A stretch of DNA of 64,000 nucleotides from Kribbella italica (GCF_014205135.1 NZ_JACHMY010000001.1:8122001-8186000); one strand, 5' to 3'. Shown: positions 22,255 through 31,553, numbered from the stretch's first letter. The notes: a model not told the origin generated them from the sequence alone. Numbers and translations are program-made.

Positions 22255-23991
22255 ATGAAACGACGCAGGACAGCGGTGATCGGCTCGGCGGCGGTGGTGG
22301 GCCTGGTGGCCGGCCTCATCGCGATCGGTGGGCCGGCGAAGGCGGCTCAGCCGTCGCCGGTGGGTCCGCAGGGCGTCAGCCCGCAGCAGGTGTCGGAGCG
22401 GTTGCCCAAGGCATCTGATCTGGCGGGACGGTGGATCGCGGACGACGGGAAGCTGCATGTTGCGGTGACCGGCGCGGCTGCCGCTGATCGGGTTCGGCAG
22501 GCAGGTGGTTCGCCGGAGCTGGTGGCGCGTAGTCAGCGGCAGCTGGATGATCTGCTCGCCACAGTCGACAAGATCGTGCGGGCCGACCGGCCCGCGGGGT
22601 TGCAGAGCTGGGGCATCGATCCGGTGTCCAACAAGGTGGTCGTCAAGGTGCGTGGCGCGTACGGCGCGCTGAACGGGCTCGGCGACGGCGTACAGGTCGT
22701 GCAGACCAAGTCCGACTTCCGGCAGCAGGCCGGGGACGTGCACCCGGGTGATCCGTGGTGGCCGGGGTCCGAGACCTACTGCTCGGTGGGCTTTCCGGCG
22801 ACCGATGCCCAGGGCAACAAGCACTTCCTGACCGCCGGGCACTGCACCAACGACGCCAACCAGGCGGCGTACGGCGCGATCAGCCAGCAGAACAAGCTCG
22901 GGACGTCGAACGTCGGTGGGAGCCGCAGCGTCAACGCCCGCGAGGGTGACATGGGTGTCGTCGCGGTGACCGATCCCGGGTGGAACATCTCGCCGGAGGT
23001 GAACACGTGGGGCCAGCCCGCGGTCACCGTCACCGGTTCGGCCGAGGCGATCGTCGGGGACACGGTCTGCCACTCGGGCAACACCGCGCCGAAGTTCGAG
23101 TGCGGGAAGGTACGTGCGGTCAACCAGTCGATCGACTACGGCAACGTGGTGATCGACGGGCTGACCACCACCGACGGCTGCTCGCAGGGCGGCGACTCCG
23201 GCGGTGCCTGGCTGCGCGGCGACAAGGCCGTCGGGCTGCACTCCGGTGGCAACTCCAGCTGCGTGTCGAACGACGACAACTCGATCTTCCAGCCCGTCAA
23301 CGAGGCGCTGGCCAAGGGGAACCTGACGCTGCTCATCGGCGACGGCGGACCGGGCGACCCGGACGACACCGAGGCGCCGACCGCGCCGGGCAATGTCCGG
23401 TCGACCGGTACGACGAGCAACTCGGTGTCACTCGCCTGGGATGCTGCCGGCGACAACGTCGGGGTCACTGGGTACGACGTCTACAACGGCAGCACACTGG
23501 CCACCTCTGTCGCCGGCACCTCGGCCACGGTCAGCGGGCTGAGCGCTGACACGGCGTACTCGTTCACCGTTCAGGCGAAGGACGCTGCGGGCAACAAGTC
23601 GCCGGCGAGTGCAGCTGTGTCGGCGCGGACGCAGCCCGGGAGCAGTGGGGGCCGGACGTTCAGCAACGGCACCGACTACCCGATCCGCGACTACCAGACC
23701 GTCGTAAGCGCAGTCCGCTCGACGGCGACCGGCCGGGCGGCCAGCCCGGTCAAGGTGACCGTCGAGGGCAGCCACACCTGCCTGGAGGACCTCAACATCA
23801 GCCTGGTCTCGCCGACCGGCCGCTGGTACTACCTGCAGCGGTACGGCGGCAACACCTGCCACCCGCTGCCTGCGAGCAAGACCTACTCGGTCCCCACCAC
23901 GGAGAACGCGGTCGGCACCTGGACCCTCCGCATCGGAGACAACGGCCCAGGCGACACCGGCACTCTCACGAACTGGACCATCACCCTCTGA
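22255..23991 (+). CDS. Secreted trypsin-like serine protease with FnIII and P domains
   Basis: 578 residues. Signal peptide MKRRRT...GGPAKA, then a propeptide (about 35-165), then an S1 chymotrypsin-fold domain of the alpha-lytic/streptogrisin type with His196 (FLTAGHC), Asp232 (EGDMGVV) and Ser315 (GGDSGGAW). After a short linker comes a fibronectin type III domain (about 378-460; APTAPGNVRSTGTTSNSVSLAWDA) and a C-terminal proprotein-convertase P domain (about 470-578; SPTGRWYYLQRYGG, WTLRIGDNGPGDTGTLTNWTITL). It is an exported, self-activating protease; the extra domains probably bind surfaces or substrate. AAGGAG lies 8 bases before ATG 22255. Confidence 0.93.
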   Translation: MKRRRTAVIGSAAVVGLVAGLIAIGGPAKAAQPSPVGPQGVSPQQVSERLPKASDLAGRWIADDGKLHVAVTGAAAADRVRQAGGSPELVARSQRQLDDLLATVDKIVRADRPAGLQSWGIDPVSNKVVVKVRGAYGALNGLGDGVQVVQTKSDFRQQAGDVHPGDPWWPGSETYCSVGFPATDAQGNKHFLTAGHCTNDANQAAYGAISQQNKLGTSNVGGSRSVNAREGDMGVVAVTDPGWNISPEVNTWGQPAVTVTGSAEAIVGDTVCHSGNTAPKFECGKVRAVNQSIDYGNVVIDGLTTTDGCSQGGDSGGAWLRGDKAVGLHSGGNSSCVSNDDNSIFQPVNEALAKGNLTLLIGDGGPGDPDDTEAPTAPGNVRSTGTTSNSVSLAWDAAGDNVGVTGYDVYNGSTLATSVAGTSATVSGLSADTAYSFTVQAKDAAGNKSPASAAVSARTQPGSSGGRTFSNGTDYPIRDYQTVVSAVRSTATGRAASPVKVTVEGSHTCLEDLNISLVSPTGRWYYLQRYGGNTCHPLPASKTYSVPTTENAVGTWTLRIGDNGPGDTGTLTNWTITL

Positions 23992-24034
23992 CCACCAGCA
24001 GGGCTGGGACGTAGTGGGGACACGTCCCGGCCCC

Positions 24035-24071
24035 CCGTCCACCGCCCCTGAAACCCGGGGGCGGTGGACGG
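24035..24071 (+). terminator. Strong hairpin after the protease gene
   Basis: A perfect 14-base stem, ccgtccaccgcccc (24035-24048) with ggggcggtggacgg (24058-24071) and a 9-base loop, lies 44 bases after the protease stop and 24 bases before the next start. There is no T-run, as is common in high-GC terminators. Confidence 0.7.
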
Positions 24072-24094
24072 ATGGTTCTGGTAGGCAGGGGGCC

Positions 24095-25306
24095 ATGACC
24101 AACGTGATCGGGCGGTACGACGGTGAGTGGGGCGAGCTGGTTCGGCTGTTGAACTTGGGGTTTGCTGAGCCTTGGAGTGATGCGCAGCTGGCGGCCGAGC
24201 AGAAGATGTGGGACCCGGCGCGGAGCTTCGTGGCTCGGGAGGGCGACGAGTTGACGGGGCACACGGCATCGTTCGGGATGGTGATGACCGTGCCGGGTGG
24301 GCAGGTGCCGGTGGCGGGGGTCAGCATGGTGTGTGTCAGTCCGACCCACACTCGCCGCGGGATCTTGAGGGATCTGATGCGGGCCCAGTTGACCGAGCTG
24401 CACGAGACCGGCGTCGAGCCGGTCGCCGTGCTGACTGCCAGCGAGCCGGTGATCTACGGGCGCTTCGGCTACGGCCTAGGGTCGGACCATCAGAGCATCA
24501 CCGTGCCGAAGGCTTCCCGCGCGCTGCGGCCCGTGAAGGGCGTCGAGAACGTCCGGATCCGGTACGCCGATCCGGTCGAGGCTCGGCCGGTCACGACCAA
24601 GATCCACAACGACGAGGCGCTCGGCCGGCCCGGGATGTTCCAGTTCGACGAGCGGTGGGAGGACTACGTCGGCGGCGAGAACGTCGTGACCAGTACGAGC
24701 GGCGCCTCCCCGCTGCGCTGTGTGCTCGCGTCGGTGGACGGCGACGTGACCGGGTACGCGTCCTTCCGCACCCGCCGTACGACGAAGGGCTTCGTCGACG
24801 TGTCCCGGGTCCATGCGCGCGACCTGCCCTCGCATGCGGCGCTCTGGCAGTTCCTGCTGAACCAGGACCTGCTCAGCGAGACGACGTACGAGCAGTTGCC
24901 GTCCGACGACCCGCTGCTGGCGCTGCTGGTCGACCCGCGGGCGCCGAAGCCGGTCACCGCGGACGGTCTGTGGGTGCGGCTGGCTGACGTCGGCAAGGCG
25001 CTCGCAAGCCGCACGTACGCCGAGGAGATCGACATGGTGCTCGGTGTCACCGACGAGTTCCTGCCGTGGAACGCCGGGCAGTGGCACCTGGCCGGTGGGC
25101 CCGGTGGGGCGACCTGTGAGCCGACGGACCGGCCGGCCGACGTACTGGTCGACGTACGGGAGCTGGGCGCGGTGTACCTCGGCAGGCCCTCGCTGGAGCT
25201 GCTGGGCGCGGCCGGACTGGTCGAGGAGCGGACCGAAGGGGCACTTGCTGCAACTTCGCGCGCATTCCTCGGAAAGCGCCTCCCCTGGCTCGACACGGGG
25301 TTCTGA
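24095..25306 (+). CDS. Eis-like GNAT N-acetyltransferase
   Basis: 403 residues. N-terminal GNAT domain with the acetyl-CoA loop region VAGVSMVCVSPTHTRRGILRDLMRAQL and the Eis-typical EPVIYGRFGYGLGSDHQS; a second GNAT-like half and a C-terminal sterol-carrier-like domain follow, ending in Phe (DTGF), whose carboxylate acts as catalytic base in Eis. Eis proteins acetylate amines, including aminoglycosides, at several positions. ATG 24095 is preferred to an in-frame upstream GTG because conserved sequence begins there. It follows the protease terminator, so it has its own promoter. Confidence 0.88.
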   Translation: MTNVIGRYDGEWGELVRLLNLGFAEPWSDAQLAAEQKMWDPARSFVAREGDELTGHTASFGMVMTVPGGQVPVAGVSMVCVSPTHTRRGILRDLMRAQLTELHETGVEPVAVLTASEPVIYGRFGYGLGSDHQSITVPKASRALRPVKGVENVRIRYADPVEARPVTTKIHNDEALGRPGMFQFDERWEDYVGGENVVTSTSGASPLRCVLASVDGDVTGYASFRTRRTTKGFVDVSRVHARDLPSHAALWQFLLNQDLLSETTYEQLPSDDPLLALLVDPRAPKPVTADGLWVRLADVGKALASRTYAEEIDMVLGVTDEFLPWNAGQWHLAGGPGGATCEPTDRPADVLVDVRELGAVYLGRPSLELLGAAGLVEERTEGALAATSRAFLGKRLPWLDTGF

Positions 25307-25326
25307 TTCAGAGCTACTCTTCCCGG

Positions 25327-26037
25327 ATGCAGCCGACGCGACGCAGTGTGGTGGCAGTGGCTGCTGCCCTCGTCCTGGGGGTTGCGGCCGTCGTGCTGGT
25401 GGTGTTCGCGTCGGCCGGCGGGAGCGTGCAGCCGCTGAGTGAGAGCACGCGGACGGCGGCTCCGCGGACTCCGCCGACGATCAGCGTGACCCAGTCGGTG
25501 CCGGAGCAGACTGCTGCTCCGACGCCGTCGCCCAAGGAAGTGAAGCCGATCGAGTTCCCGGACTGGCTCAAGGCGCTGTGGATGGCCTTGGTGTACGCCG
25601 CTGGGGTGCTGCTCGTGCTGTTCCTGCTGCGGCTGGTCTACCGGATCTTGCGGAAGGTGGAGCTGCCGCAGGCCGAGGACGGCGACACGGACTGGGAGCG
25701 GGTGAAGGTGGACCGGCTTGCCGAGGCGGTGGAGTCCGGTCTGTCGGCGATGGACTCCGGTACGGCGACCGACGCGGTGATCGCGTGCTGGGTCGCCCTG
25801 GAGGAGGCCGCTGCTTCGGCGGGGGTCGCGCGGGAGCCGTCGGAGACGCCGGCCGAGTTCACCGTACGGGTGCTCGGCGTGGGCGGGATCTCCGAGCCGG
25901 AGCTGCTCCGGCTGGCCCAGCTGTACCGGGAGGCGCGCTACTCGACCCACGGCTCGACCGAAGAGGCCCGTACCCAAGCAAGAGCAGCACTGGTCAACCT
26001 GCGGGAAGAGCTGGCTGCTGCGGTGGCGGCGCGATGA
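25327..26037 (+). CDS. DUF4129 domain membrane protein
   Basis: 236 residues. An N-terminal membrane helix (VVAVAAALVLGVAAVVLVVFA), a Thr/Pro-rich outside linker, a second helix (LWMALVYAAGVLLVLFLLRLVYRIL), then the cytoplasmic DUF4129 helices (AVIACWVALEEAAASAGVAREPSETPAEFTVRVL; LAQLYREARYSTHGSTEEAR). DUF4129 proteins resemble the C-terminal part of transglutaminase-like membrane proteins and travel with MoxR and DUF58 genes, as here. First gene of a five-gene operon; the stop overlaps the next start. Confidence 0.88.
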   Translation: MQPTRRSVVAVAAALVLGVAAVVLVVFASAGGSVQPLSESTRTAAPRTPPTISVTQSVPEQTAAPTPSPKEVKPIEFPDWLKALWMALVYAAGVLLVLFLLRLVYRILRKVELPQAEDGDTDWERVKVDRLAEAVESGLSAMDSGTATDAVIACWVALEEAAASAGVAREPSETPAEFTVRVLGVGGISEPELLRLAQLYREARYSTHGSTEEARTQARAALVNLREELAAAVAAR

Positions 26038-26627
26038 GCACGTGGCCCACCGAGGAGACGACTCCCACCAGCCCACCGCCCGCCAAGCGCCGCCCGGTTG
26101 ATCGGGCCCGGGCGCTGAACAGGGTCCTCCTGGGGCACCTGCTGATCTGTGTCGTTGCCGTGCTGCTGCTGATCGCGGCCTTCGGGATCGCCGGCATGGC
26201 GCCCCGGCCGATGTGGTTCGTCGGGCTGGCGCTGGCCGTCGGGTTCGTGTCGGTGGCGGTGCGGCTGGTGTTCCCGCAGATCGTCGAGACCACCTGGCCG
26301 TCGCGGTTCGACGAGAAGTGGGCCGAGCTGCGGAGCCGCAGCAACGACAACCGGACGCAGTTCCTGGCCACCTGGGTGCAGGAGTCCTCGCGGCAGCGGC
26401 GGGTCGGTGAGGGGTCGATGACCTTCACCCGGCGGATCCGGCCGATGCTGCTGGAGCTGACCACCGACCGGCTGGTGAACCGGCACGGCATCGACCCGCA
26501 CCTGGAGCCGGACCGCGCCCGCGCGCTGGTCGGCGACCAGGTGTGGACCCTGATCACCGGGACCGAGGCGGCGACGGCGTCGTTCGCCGAGCTCGAGCAG
26601 GCTGTCCAGACCATCGAGAAGTTGTGA
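26034..26627 (+). CDS. Membrane protein of the MoxR-DUF58 operon
   Basis: 197 residues, not recognised beyond its context. Two hydrophobic helices (LLGHLLICVVAVLLLIAAFGIAG and WFVGLALAVGFVSVAVRLVF) lie near the N-terminus, followed by a soluble helical domain (DEKWAELRSRSNDNRTQFLATWVQ; RIRPMLLELTTDRLVNRHGIDPH). It is translationally coupled to the DUF4129 gene (ATGA) and sits 6 bases before moxR, so it probably belongs to the same membrane-associated chaperone system. Confidence 0.78.
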   Translation: MSTWPTEETTPTSPPPAKRRPVDRARALNRVLLGHLLICVVAVLLLIAAFGIAGMAPRPMWFVGLALAVGFVSVAVRLVFPQIVETTWPSRFDEKWAELRSRSNDNRTQFLATWVQESSRQRRVGEGSMTFTRRIRPMLLELTTDRLVNRHGIDPHLEPDRARALVGDQVWTLITGTEAATASFAELEQAVQTIEKL

Positions 26628-26633
26628 GGAACT

Positions 26634-27644
26634 GTGACTGACTCCGTAGAAGCTCCAGGTACGGGCCCCGGAGCCGGGCTGACCCCCGACGACGTGTCGG
26701 CGCTGAGCCGGCGGGTGCTGGAGCGGGTCGGCGAGGCCGTGGTCGGCAAGGGCGAGGCGCTGGAGCTGGTGCTGGCCGGGATCCTGGCCGGTGGGCACGT
26801 CCTGCTGGAGGACTACCCGGGCCTGGCCAAGACGCTGGCCGCGCGGTCGTTCGCGCAGGCGCTCGGGCTGGAGTTCCGGCGGGTCCAGTTCACGCCGGAC
26901 CTGCTGCCGTCCGACGTCACCGGCGCGTTCGTGTACGACCAGAAGAACGGCGAGTTCGTCTTCCGGCCCGGGCCGATCTTCACCGGCCTGCTGCTCGCCG
27001 ACGAGATCAACCGGACGCCCCCGAAGACCCAGGCCGCGCTGCTGGAGTCGATGCAGGAGCACCAGGTCACCGTCGAGGGCCAGACCTTCCCGCTGCCGGT
27101 GCCGTTCCACGTGCTGGCCACGGCGAACCCGGTCGAGTACGAGGGCACCTACCCGTTGCCGGAGGCCCAGCTCGACCGCTTCATGCTGCGGATCGGCTTC
27201 GGCTATCCCAGCGCCGACGAGGAGTGGCAGGTCCTCCAGCGCCGGATGGCACGCCGCCAGGAGGACCAGTACGTCGAGCCGGTCACCGACGCGGCCGGTC
27301 TGCTCGCCGCACAGCGTGCTGTCGAGACAGTGACCGTCGACGACACCGTCGGCCGGTACTGCGTGGAGCTGGCCGCCGCTACCCGGCGGGACTCGCAGGT
27401 GCTCGTCGGTGCGTCGCCGCGTGGCTCGCTGGCGCTGCTGCTGACCGCCAGGTCGTACGCCGTCATCCAGGGCCGCGACTACGTCGTACCGGAGGACGTG
27501 AAGGCTGTCGCCGTGGCTGCACTGGCCCACCGGATCACCGTGCGGCCGGAGCTGTGGCTGCACGACGTGACCGGTGCGAGCGTCGTACGGGCTGTGCTCG
27601 CGCAGGTGCCGGCGCCGCCGACTGTCGTGGGCGCCCGGCAGTGA
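26634..27644 (+). CDS. MoxR family AAA+ ATPase
   Basis: 336 residues. Walker A variant EDYPGLAKT (about residue 60), Walker B LLLADEINRTPPKTQAALLESMQE, sensor I VLATANPVEYEGTYPLPEAQLDRF, and the C-terminal lid (VGASPRGSLALLLTARSYAVIQGRDYVVPEDV). MoxR ATPases act as chaperones that help assemble metal- or membrane-bound complexes, with DUF58/VWA partners. The GTG start follows TGAGGA. Its stop overlaps the DUF58 start. Confidence 0.93.
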   Translation: MTDSVEAPGTGPGAGLTPDDVSALSRRVLERVGEAVVGKGEALELVLAGILAGGHVLLEDYPGLAKTLAARSFAQALGLEFRRVQFTPDLLPSDVTGAFVYDQKNGEFVFRPGPIFTGLLLADEINRTPPKTQAALLESMQEHQVTVEGQTFPLPVPFHVLATANPVEYEGTYPLPEAQLDRFMLRIGFGYPSADEEWQVLQRRMARRQEDQYVEPVTDAAGLLAAQRAVETVTVDDTVGRYCVELAAATRRDSQVLVGASPRGSLALLLTARSYAVIQGRDYVVPEDVKAVAVAALAHRITVRPELWLHDVTGASVVRAVLAQVPAPPTVVGARQ

Positions 27645-28942
27645 CCTGGCGGCCGACCCACGCGCAGGTCCGGGTGGTCTGCGTGGCCGCCGGACTGCTG
27701 GTGGTCGCGGTCGTCGCCCGGCGGCCGGACCTGGCCGTGCTCGGGTTGCCGCTGGCCTTCGTCGCGGTCTGGGGACGCTTCTTCCGGCCGCGGACGGTTC
27801 CGCAGGTGGTGACCGAGCTGGACGCGGAGGTGCTGTTCGAGGGGCAGGCGACGACGTACCGGGTGCTGGTGCCGGGCGCTGTCGACCCGGACATCGACCT
27901 GGTCGTTGCCGCGGTGCCACGGACGCAGTGGTTCCGGTACGACCCGCCGCAGGCGGCTGTGGCCGAGTCGGCGGCTGACGGGACTGTGTCGGTGGAGGTC
28001 GGCGTACGGTCCGAGCGGTGGGGACTGCGGCGACTGGAGCGGCCTCAGGTGATCGCCACGTCGGACCTGGGGGCGTACCGCGTGCAGCTGCCGGATGCGG
28101 CGGCGCAGAGTGTCACTACGCTGCCGCTGCGGGAGGGCTTCGAGGCTGTTGACGCCGTACCGCGTCCTGCTGGGCTGGTCGGCCTGCACAGGTCTCGGCG
28201 GCCGGGTGAGGGGACCGAGCTGTCGGGTGTGCGGCCGTTCCGGACCGGTGACCGGCTGCGGCGGATCAACTGGTCGGTGTCGGCGCGCACGCGCGAGCTG
28301 CACGTGACGTCGACCTGGTCGGACCGGGACACCGAGGTCGTCATCCTGCTGGACACCGGTGGTGAGGTCGGCATCAGTGAGGGGATCGACGGGCGTTCCA
28401 GCAGCCTGGACACGGCTGTGCGGGCTGCTGCGTCGATTGCTGAGCACTACCTGCGGCACGGGGACCGGGTGCGGTTGGTCGACACCGGTACGACGGTTGG
28501 TGGTGTGCGGGCCGGTAGTGGGCGGGCGCACCTGCGGCGCATCCTTGACGTGCTGGTGCACGCCGGCCAGAAGGGGCGTCAGCAGGACGAGCATGCGTTG
28601 GCTCGGCGGCACCGGATTCGGGCGGACAGCCTGGTGCTGGTGCTCAGCCCGCTGCTGCGGCCGGCTGTGCTCGGGTACGTCGTGACGCTGGTGCACTCGG
28701 GGTGCACGGTGATCGCTGTCGACACGCTGCCGGAGGACGTGGCGGATGTGATCGACCTGGATCAGCACGACTCGCAGACGTGGCCGCTGGCGTGGCGCCT
28801 GCGACTACTTGAGAGACGTCGCGAGTTGGACCGTCTTGGGGACCTGGGTGTGCCGACTGTTCGCTGGCGAGGTGCGGGCACGTTGGACGAGGTACTGCGG
28901 GATGCAGCCCGAGTAGCCGCGGCGCCGAGGATGCGCTCATGA
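27641..28942 (+). CDS. DUF58 domain protein (VWA-like)
   Basis: 433 residues. Two N-terminal hydrophobic helices (VVCVAAGLLVVAVVA; LAVLGLPLAFVAVW) are followed by an Ig-like segment and the DUF58 block GTELSGVRPFRTGDRLRRINWSVSARTRELHVTSTWSDRDTEVVILLDTGGEVG, which leads into a VWA-like fold with a partial metal-site motif (LLDTGGE rather than DxSxS). It partners MoxR. GTG 27641 overlaps the moxR stop, and its own stop overlaps the next start. Confidence 0.9.
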   Translation: MTWRPTHAQVRVVCVAAGLLVVAVVARRPDLAVLGLPLAFVAVWGRFFRPRTVPQVVTELDAEVLFEGQATTYRVLVPGAVDPDIDLVVAAVPRTQWFRYDPPQAAVAESAADGTVSVEVGVRSERWGLRRLERPQVIATSDLGAYRVQLPDAAAQSVTTLPLREGFEAVDAVPRPAGLVGLHRSRRPGEGTELSGVRPFRTGDRLRRINWSVSARTRELHVTSTWSDRDTEVVILLDTGGEVGISEGIDGRSSSLDTAVRAAASIAEHYLRHGDRVRLVDTGTTVGGVRAGSGRAHLRRILDVLVHAGQKGRQQDEHALARRHRIRADSLVLVLSPLLRPAVLGYVVTLVHSGCTVIAVDTLPEDVADVIDLDQHDSQTWPLAWRLRLLERRRELDRLGDLGVPTVRWRGAGTLDEVLRDAARVAAAPRMRS

Positions 28943-29484
28943 GCATCGCGGATCGGTTGACTCGGTGGCTGGGGGAGCTGCGCGCCTTCGGCCGGGGGCC
29001 GTTGATTGCTCGGCTGCTGATTGCGGTGGGCGGAGTGGTCGCTCTCGTGGTGCCGGCATTGCAGCCGTGGGACCAGATGGACGCGATCTGGGTCGCGGGA
29101 ATCCCTTTGCTGCTGGCCTGTTTGGTGTTGCCGGACTCTGCGGCCGGATTGCTGTTCCTGGTCGTCGTACTGGCCGGGTGGTTGCTCAGGGCGCCGGGGG
29201 ACGTCGGCTGGTCGACCGTGGTCACCGCGCTCGGGCTGCTCCTGCTGCACCTGGCGTCGGCGTACGCGGCGCAGCTGCCGTCGTACGCGACGGTCGGGCC
29301 GCGGTCCCTCCGCAGGTGGTTGCTCCCGGCAAGCATCGCCGTACTGCTCGCGCCGCTGGTCGCGGTCGGGGCATCGGTCGTGCGTGGTGCTGACGTGCCT
29401 GGCTCGCTGGTCGTCACCGTCGCCGCGCTCGCGGCTGCGACAGCGGCGGTCTGGTTCGCCTCGGGGCAGTCGGTGAACGACTAG
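28939..29484 (+). CDS. Hypothetical integral membrane protein
   Basis: 181 residues with four to five hydrophobic helices (LLIAVGGVVALVVPAL, IWVAGIPLLLACLVL, GLLFLVVVLAGWLL, VVTALGLLLLHLASAYA, ASIAVLLAPLVAVGASVV). No family motif is recognised. It is the last gene of the DUF4129-MoxR-DUF58 operon, coupled by an ATGA overlap. The stop shares CTAG with the opposed TetR gene. Confidence 0.8.
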   Translation: MSIADRLTRWLGELRAFGRGPLIARLLIAVGGVVALVVPALQPWDQMDAIWVAGIPLLLACLVLPDSAAGLLFLVVVLAGWLLRAPGDVGWSTVVTALGLLLLHLASAYAAQLPSYATVGPRSLRRWLLPASIAVLLAPLVAVGASVVRGADVPGSLVVTVAALAAATAAVWFASGQSVND

Positions 29485-30014
29485 AGGTTCTCCAGCAGGT
29501 CGGTCGCCCACGTGCAGGCGACCGGGTTCGGGCCGACGACCTGCATGGCGGCCATCACCGTCAGCAGCATGCCGGTCGCCATGAACTCGCGGGTCTCCTC
29601 CGGCGTCGCGCCGGTGAGGTCGCGAACCGTCCGGTAGATCTGGCCGAAGCGCGTCCGGGAGGCCTCGCCGATCGCCGGCTCGGCGCTCGCGGCGAACCCG
29701 TGCAGCAGCACGACCAGCAGCTCCCGCTTCTCGAGCAGCTTGTTGAACGCGTCCCCGAGCGACTCCAGGTCGGCCCGCTCGGCCGCGGCCGTCCGGAACG
29801 CCTGCTCGATCTGGTCGCAGACCCGCTCCAGCGTGGCCAGGAACAGCTGCTGCTTGGTGCCGAACAGGCGGATCACGTAGGGCTGGGAGACGCCCGCGAG
29901 CCGGGCGATCTCGTCGGTCTTCGTCCCGGCGTACCCGGACTCGCCGAACGCGATGATCGCCGCCTGCAGCACCTCTTCGCCGCGCTCGGCCGCGGTCAGC
30001 CTGGTTCTGGTCAT
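29481..30014 (-). CDS. TetR family transcriptional regulator
   Basis: 177 residues. N-terminal TetR HTH: RGEEVLQAAIIAFGESGYAGTKTDEIARLAGVSQPYVIRLFGTKQQLFLATLERV. The C-terminal ligand domain is variable. It is divergent from an MFS exporter across a gap with repeated GTTATCAGTC elements, so it very probably represses that exporter and itself. ATG 30014 gives the usual N-terminus; a TTG at 30035 is an alternative. No ribosome site is seen and GATAAC lies close upstream, so the transcript may be leaderless. Confidence 0.9.
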   Translation of the reverse strand: MTRTRLTAAERGEEVLQAAIIAFGESGYAGTKTDEIARLAGVSQPYVIRLFGTKQQLFLATLERVCDQIEQAFRTAAAERADLESLGDAFNKLLEKRELLVVLLHGFAASAEPAIGEASRTRFGQIYRTVRDLTGATPEETREFMATGMLLTVMAAMQVVGPNPVACTWATDLLENL

Positions 30015-30023
30015 GGTTGCAAT

Positions 30024-30065
30024 GTTATCAGTCAATGCATACAGTGCTTGTTATCAGTCGATAAC
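30024..30065. promoter_or_regulatory. TetR operator region
   Basis: GTTATCAGTC occurs twice (30024-30033 and 30050-30059), 26 bases apart. The second copy extends into a perfect inverted repeat, GTTATC-AGTC-GATAAC (30050-30065). The gap lies between the divergent TetR and MFS genes. Confidence 0.65.
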
Positions 30066-30080
30066 AACTAAGGATGCGCT

Positions 30081-31481
30081 ATGACATCGACCGTCCTCGA
30101 GCCCGAGGTCCGAGCGAGCCGCTCGCTCGGCACCGTGCTGGCTGTGGTGGGCATTCCCGTCTTCATGGTCACGCTGGACAACCTGGTGGTCACCACGGCG
30201 CTGCCGGTGATCAAGAACGACCTGGGCGCCTCGCTGACCGACCTGCAGTGGTTCGTGAACGCCTACACGCTGTCCTTCGCCGCGCTCCTGCTGACCGCCT
30301 CGGCGATCGGGGACCGGCTCGGCCGCCGGCGGATCTTCCTGGCCGGGCTGGCCCTGTTCACCGTCGCCTCGGCGGCTTGTGCGCTCGCGACCGAGCCGTG
30401 GATGCTGATCGGCGCCCGCGCGATCCAGGGGGTCGGTGCGGCGGCTGTGATGCCCCTGTCGCTCACGCTGCTGTCGGCCGCCGTACCGGCGGACAAGCGG
30501 AGCGCCGCGATCGGCATCTGGGGTGGCATCTCCGGTCTCGGCGTCGCCGTCGGACCGGTGGTCGGCGGCGCGGTCGTCGACGGGCTCAACTGGCAGTGGA
30601 TCTTCTGGCTGAACGTGCCGATCGGCGTCCTCGTGCTGCCCTTCGTGGCGCGCGTGCTGACGGAGTCGTACGGCGGTAGCCGCCGGTTCGACCCGGTCGG
30701 GCTGGTGCTGTCGGCGGCCGGTCTGCTGGGCGTCGTCTGGGGTGTTGTGCACGGCGCCGACGACGGATGGACGTCCGGACCGGTGCTCGGCGGGCTCGTC
30801 GGTGGCGCTGCCCTGCTGATCGCCTTCCTGGTCTGGGAAGGGCGGACGCCGGCGCCGATGCTGCCGCTGCGGCTGTTCCGGATCCGGGCGATCAGCGTGG
30901 TCAACGCGACGTCGTTCACCTTCTCGCTCGGGGTGTTCGGGGCGGTCTTCCTGCTGGCGCAGTTCTTCCAGGTCGTCCAGGGCTACTCACCGCTGGACTC
31001 GGGGCTGCGGACGCTGCCGTGGACCGCGGCGCCGATGGTGGTCGCGCCGATCGCCGGGCTGATCGTGGACCGGGTCGGTGCGCGGGTCCTGATCGCCAGC
31101 GGGCAGGCGCTGCTGGCTGTGGCGCTCGGGTGGATGGCTGTGGTGACGACGGTGGACGTGGTGTACGGCTCGTACGTCGTACCGTTCGTGCTGGCCGGGG
31201 TCGGGATGGGATTGACCTTCGCGCCGACGGCGAGCGTGGTGATGGGTGCCGCGGCCGAGAACGACCGGGGAGTGGCCTCGGGCACCAACAACACCGTCCG
31301 CGAGGTCGGCGTGGCGATGGGCGTCGCGGTGCTGGCGTCGGTGTTCGCCTCGGCCGGTGGGTACGAGTCGCCAGCCCAGTTCGTCGACGGGCTGGTCCCG
31401 GCGGTCTGGGTCGGCGCCGCGGTGGTTGCCGTGGGCGCTGTGGTCGCCCTGCTCATCCCGGGCCCGAGCAAGACCCGCTGA
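30081..31481 (+). CDS. MFS drug exporter, DHA2 (EmrB/QacA) type
   Basis: 466 residues, about 14 hydrophobic helices. Family motifs: FMVTLDNLVVTTALPVIKNDLGAS (DHA2 motif D1), WFVNAYTLSFAALLLTASAIGDRLGRRR (motif A), GARAIQGVGAAAVMPLSLTLL (motif B) and GGISGLGVAVGPVVGGAVVDGLNWQWIFWLNVPIG (motif C of antiporters). It exports toxic compounds in exchange for protons. AAGGA lies 6 bases before ATG 30081. Control by the divergent TetR is inferred from the shared operator region. Confidence 0.92.
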   Translation: MTSTVLEPEVRASRSLGTVLAVVGIPVFMVTLDNLVVTTALPVIKNDLGASLTDLQWFVNAYTLSFAALLLTASAIGDRLGRRRIFLAGLALFTVASAACALATEPWMLIGARAIQGVGAAAVMPLSLTLLSAAVPADKRSAAIGIWGGISGLGVAVGPVVGGAVVDGLNWQWIFWLNVPIGVLVLPFVARVLTESYGGSRRFDPVGLVLSAAGLLGVVWGVVHGADDGWTSGPVLGGLVGGAALLIAFLVWEGRTPAPMLPLRLFRIRAISVVNATSFTFSLGVFGAVFLLAQFFQVVQGYSPLDSGLRTLPWTAAPMVVAPIAGLIVDRVGARVLIASGQALLAVALGWMAVVTTVDVVYGSYVVPFVLAGVGMGLTFAPTASVVMGAAAENDRGVASGTNNTVREVGVAMGVAVLASVFASAGGYESPAQFVDGLVPAVWVGAAVVAVGAVVALLIPGPSKTR

Positions 31482-31505
31482 GTGTCCCCTCCGTACGGCA
31501 GGATG

Positions 31506-31528
31506 GTCCCCTCGCGGTGTGAGGGGAC
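31506..31528 (+). terminator. Hairpin between the MFS and MmcQ genes
   Basis: GTCCCCTC (31506-31513) pairs perfectly with GAGGGGAC (31521-31528) across a 7-base loop and is followed by TGTTCT. It lies 25 bases after the MFS stop and 26 bases before GTG 31554. Confidence 0.55.
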
Positions 31529-31553
31529 TGTTCTGCTTGGGAGGGCTTGCAAG

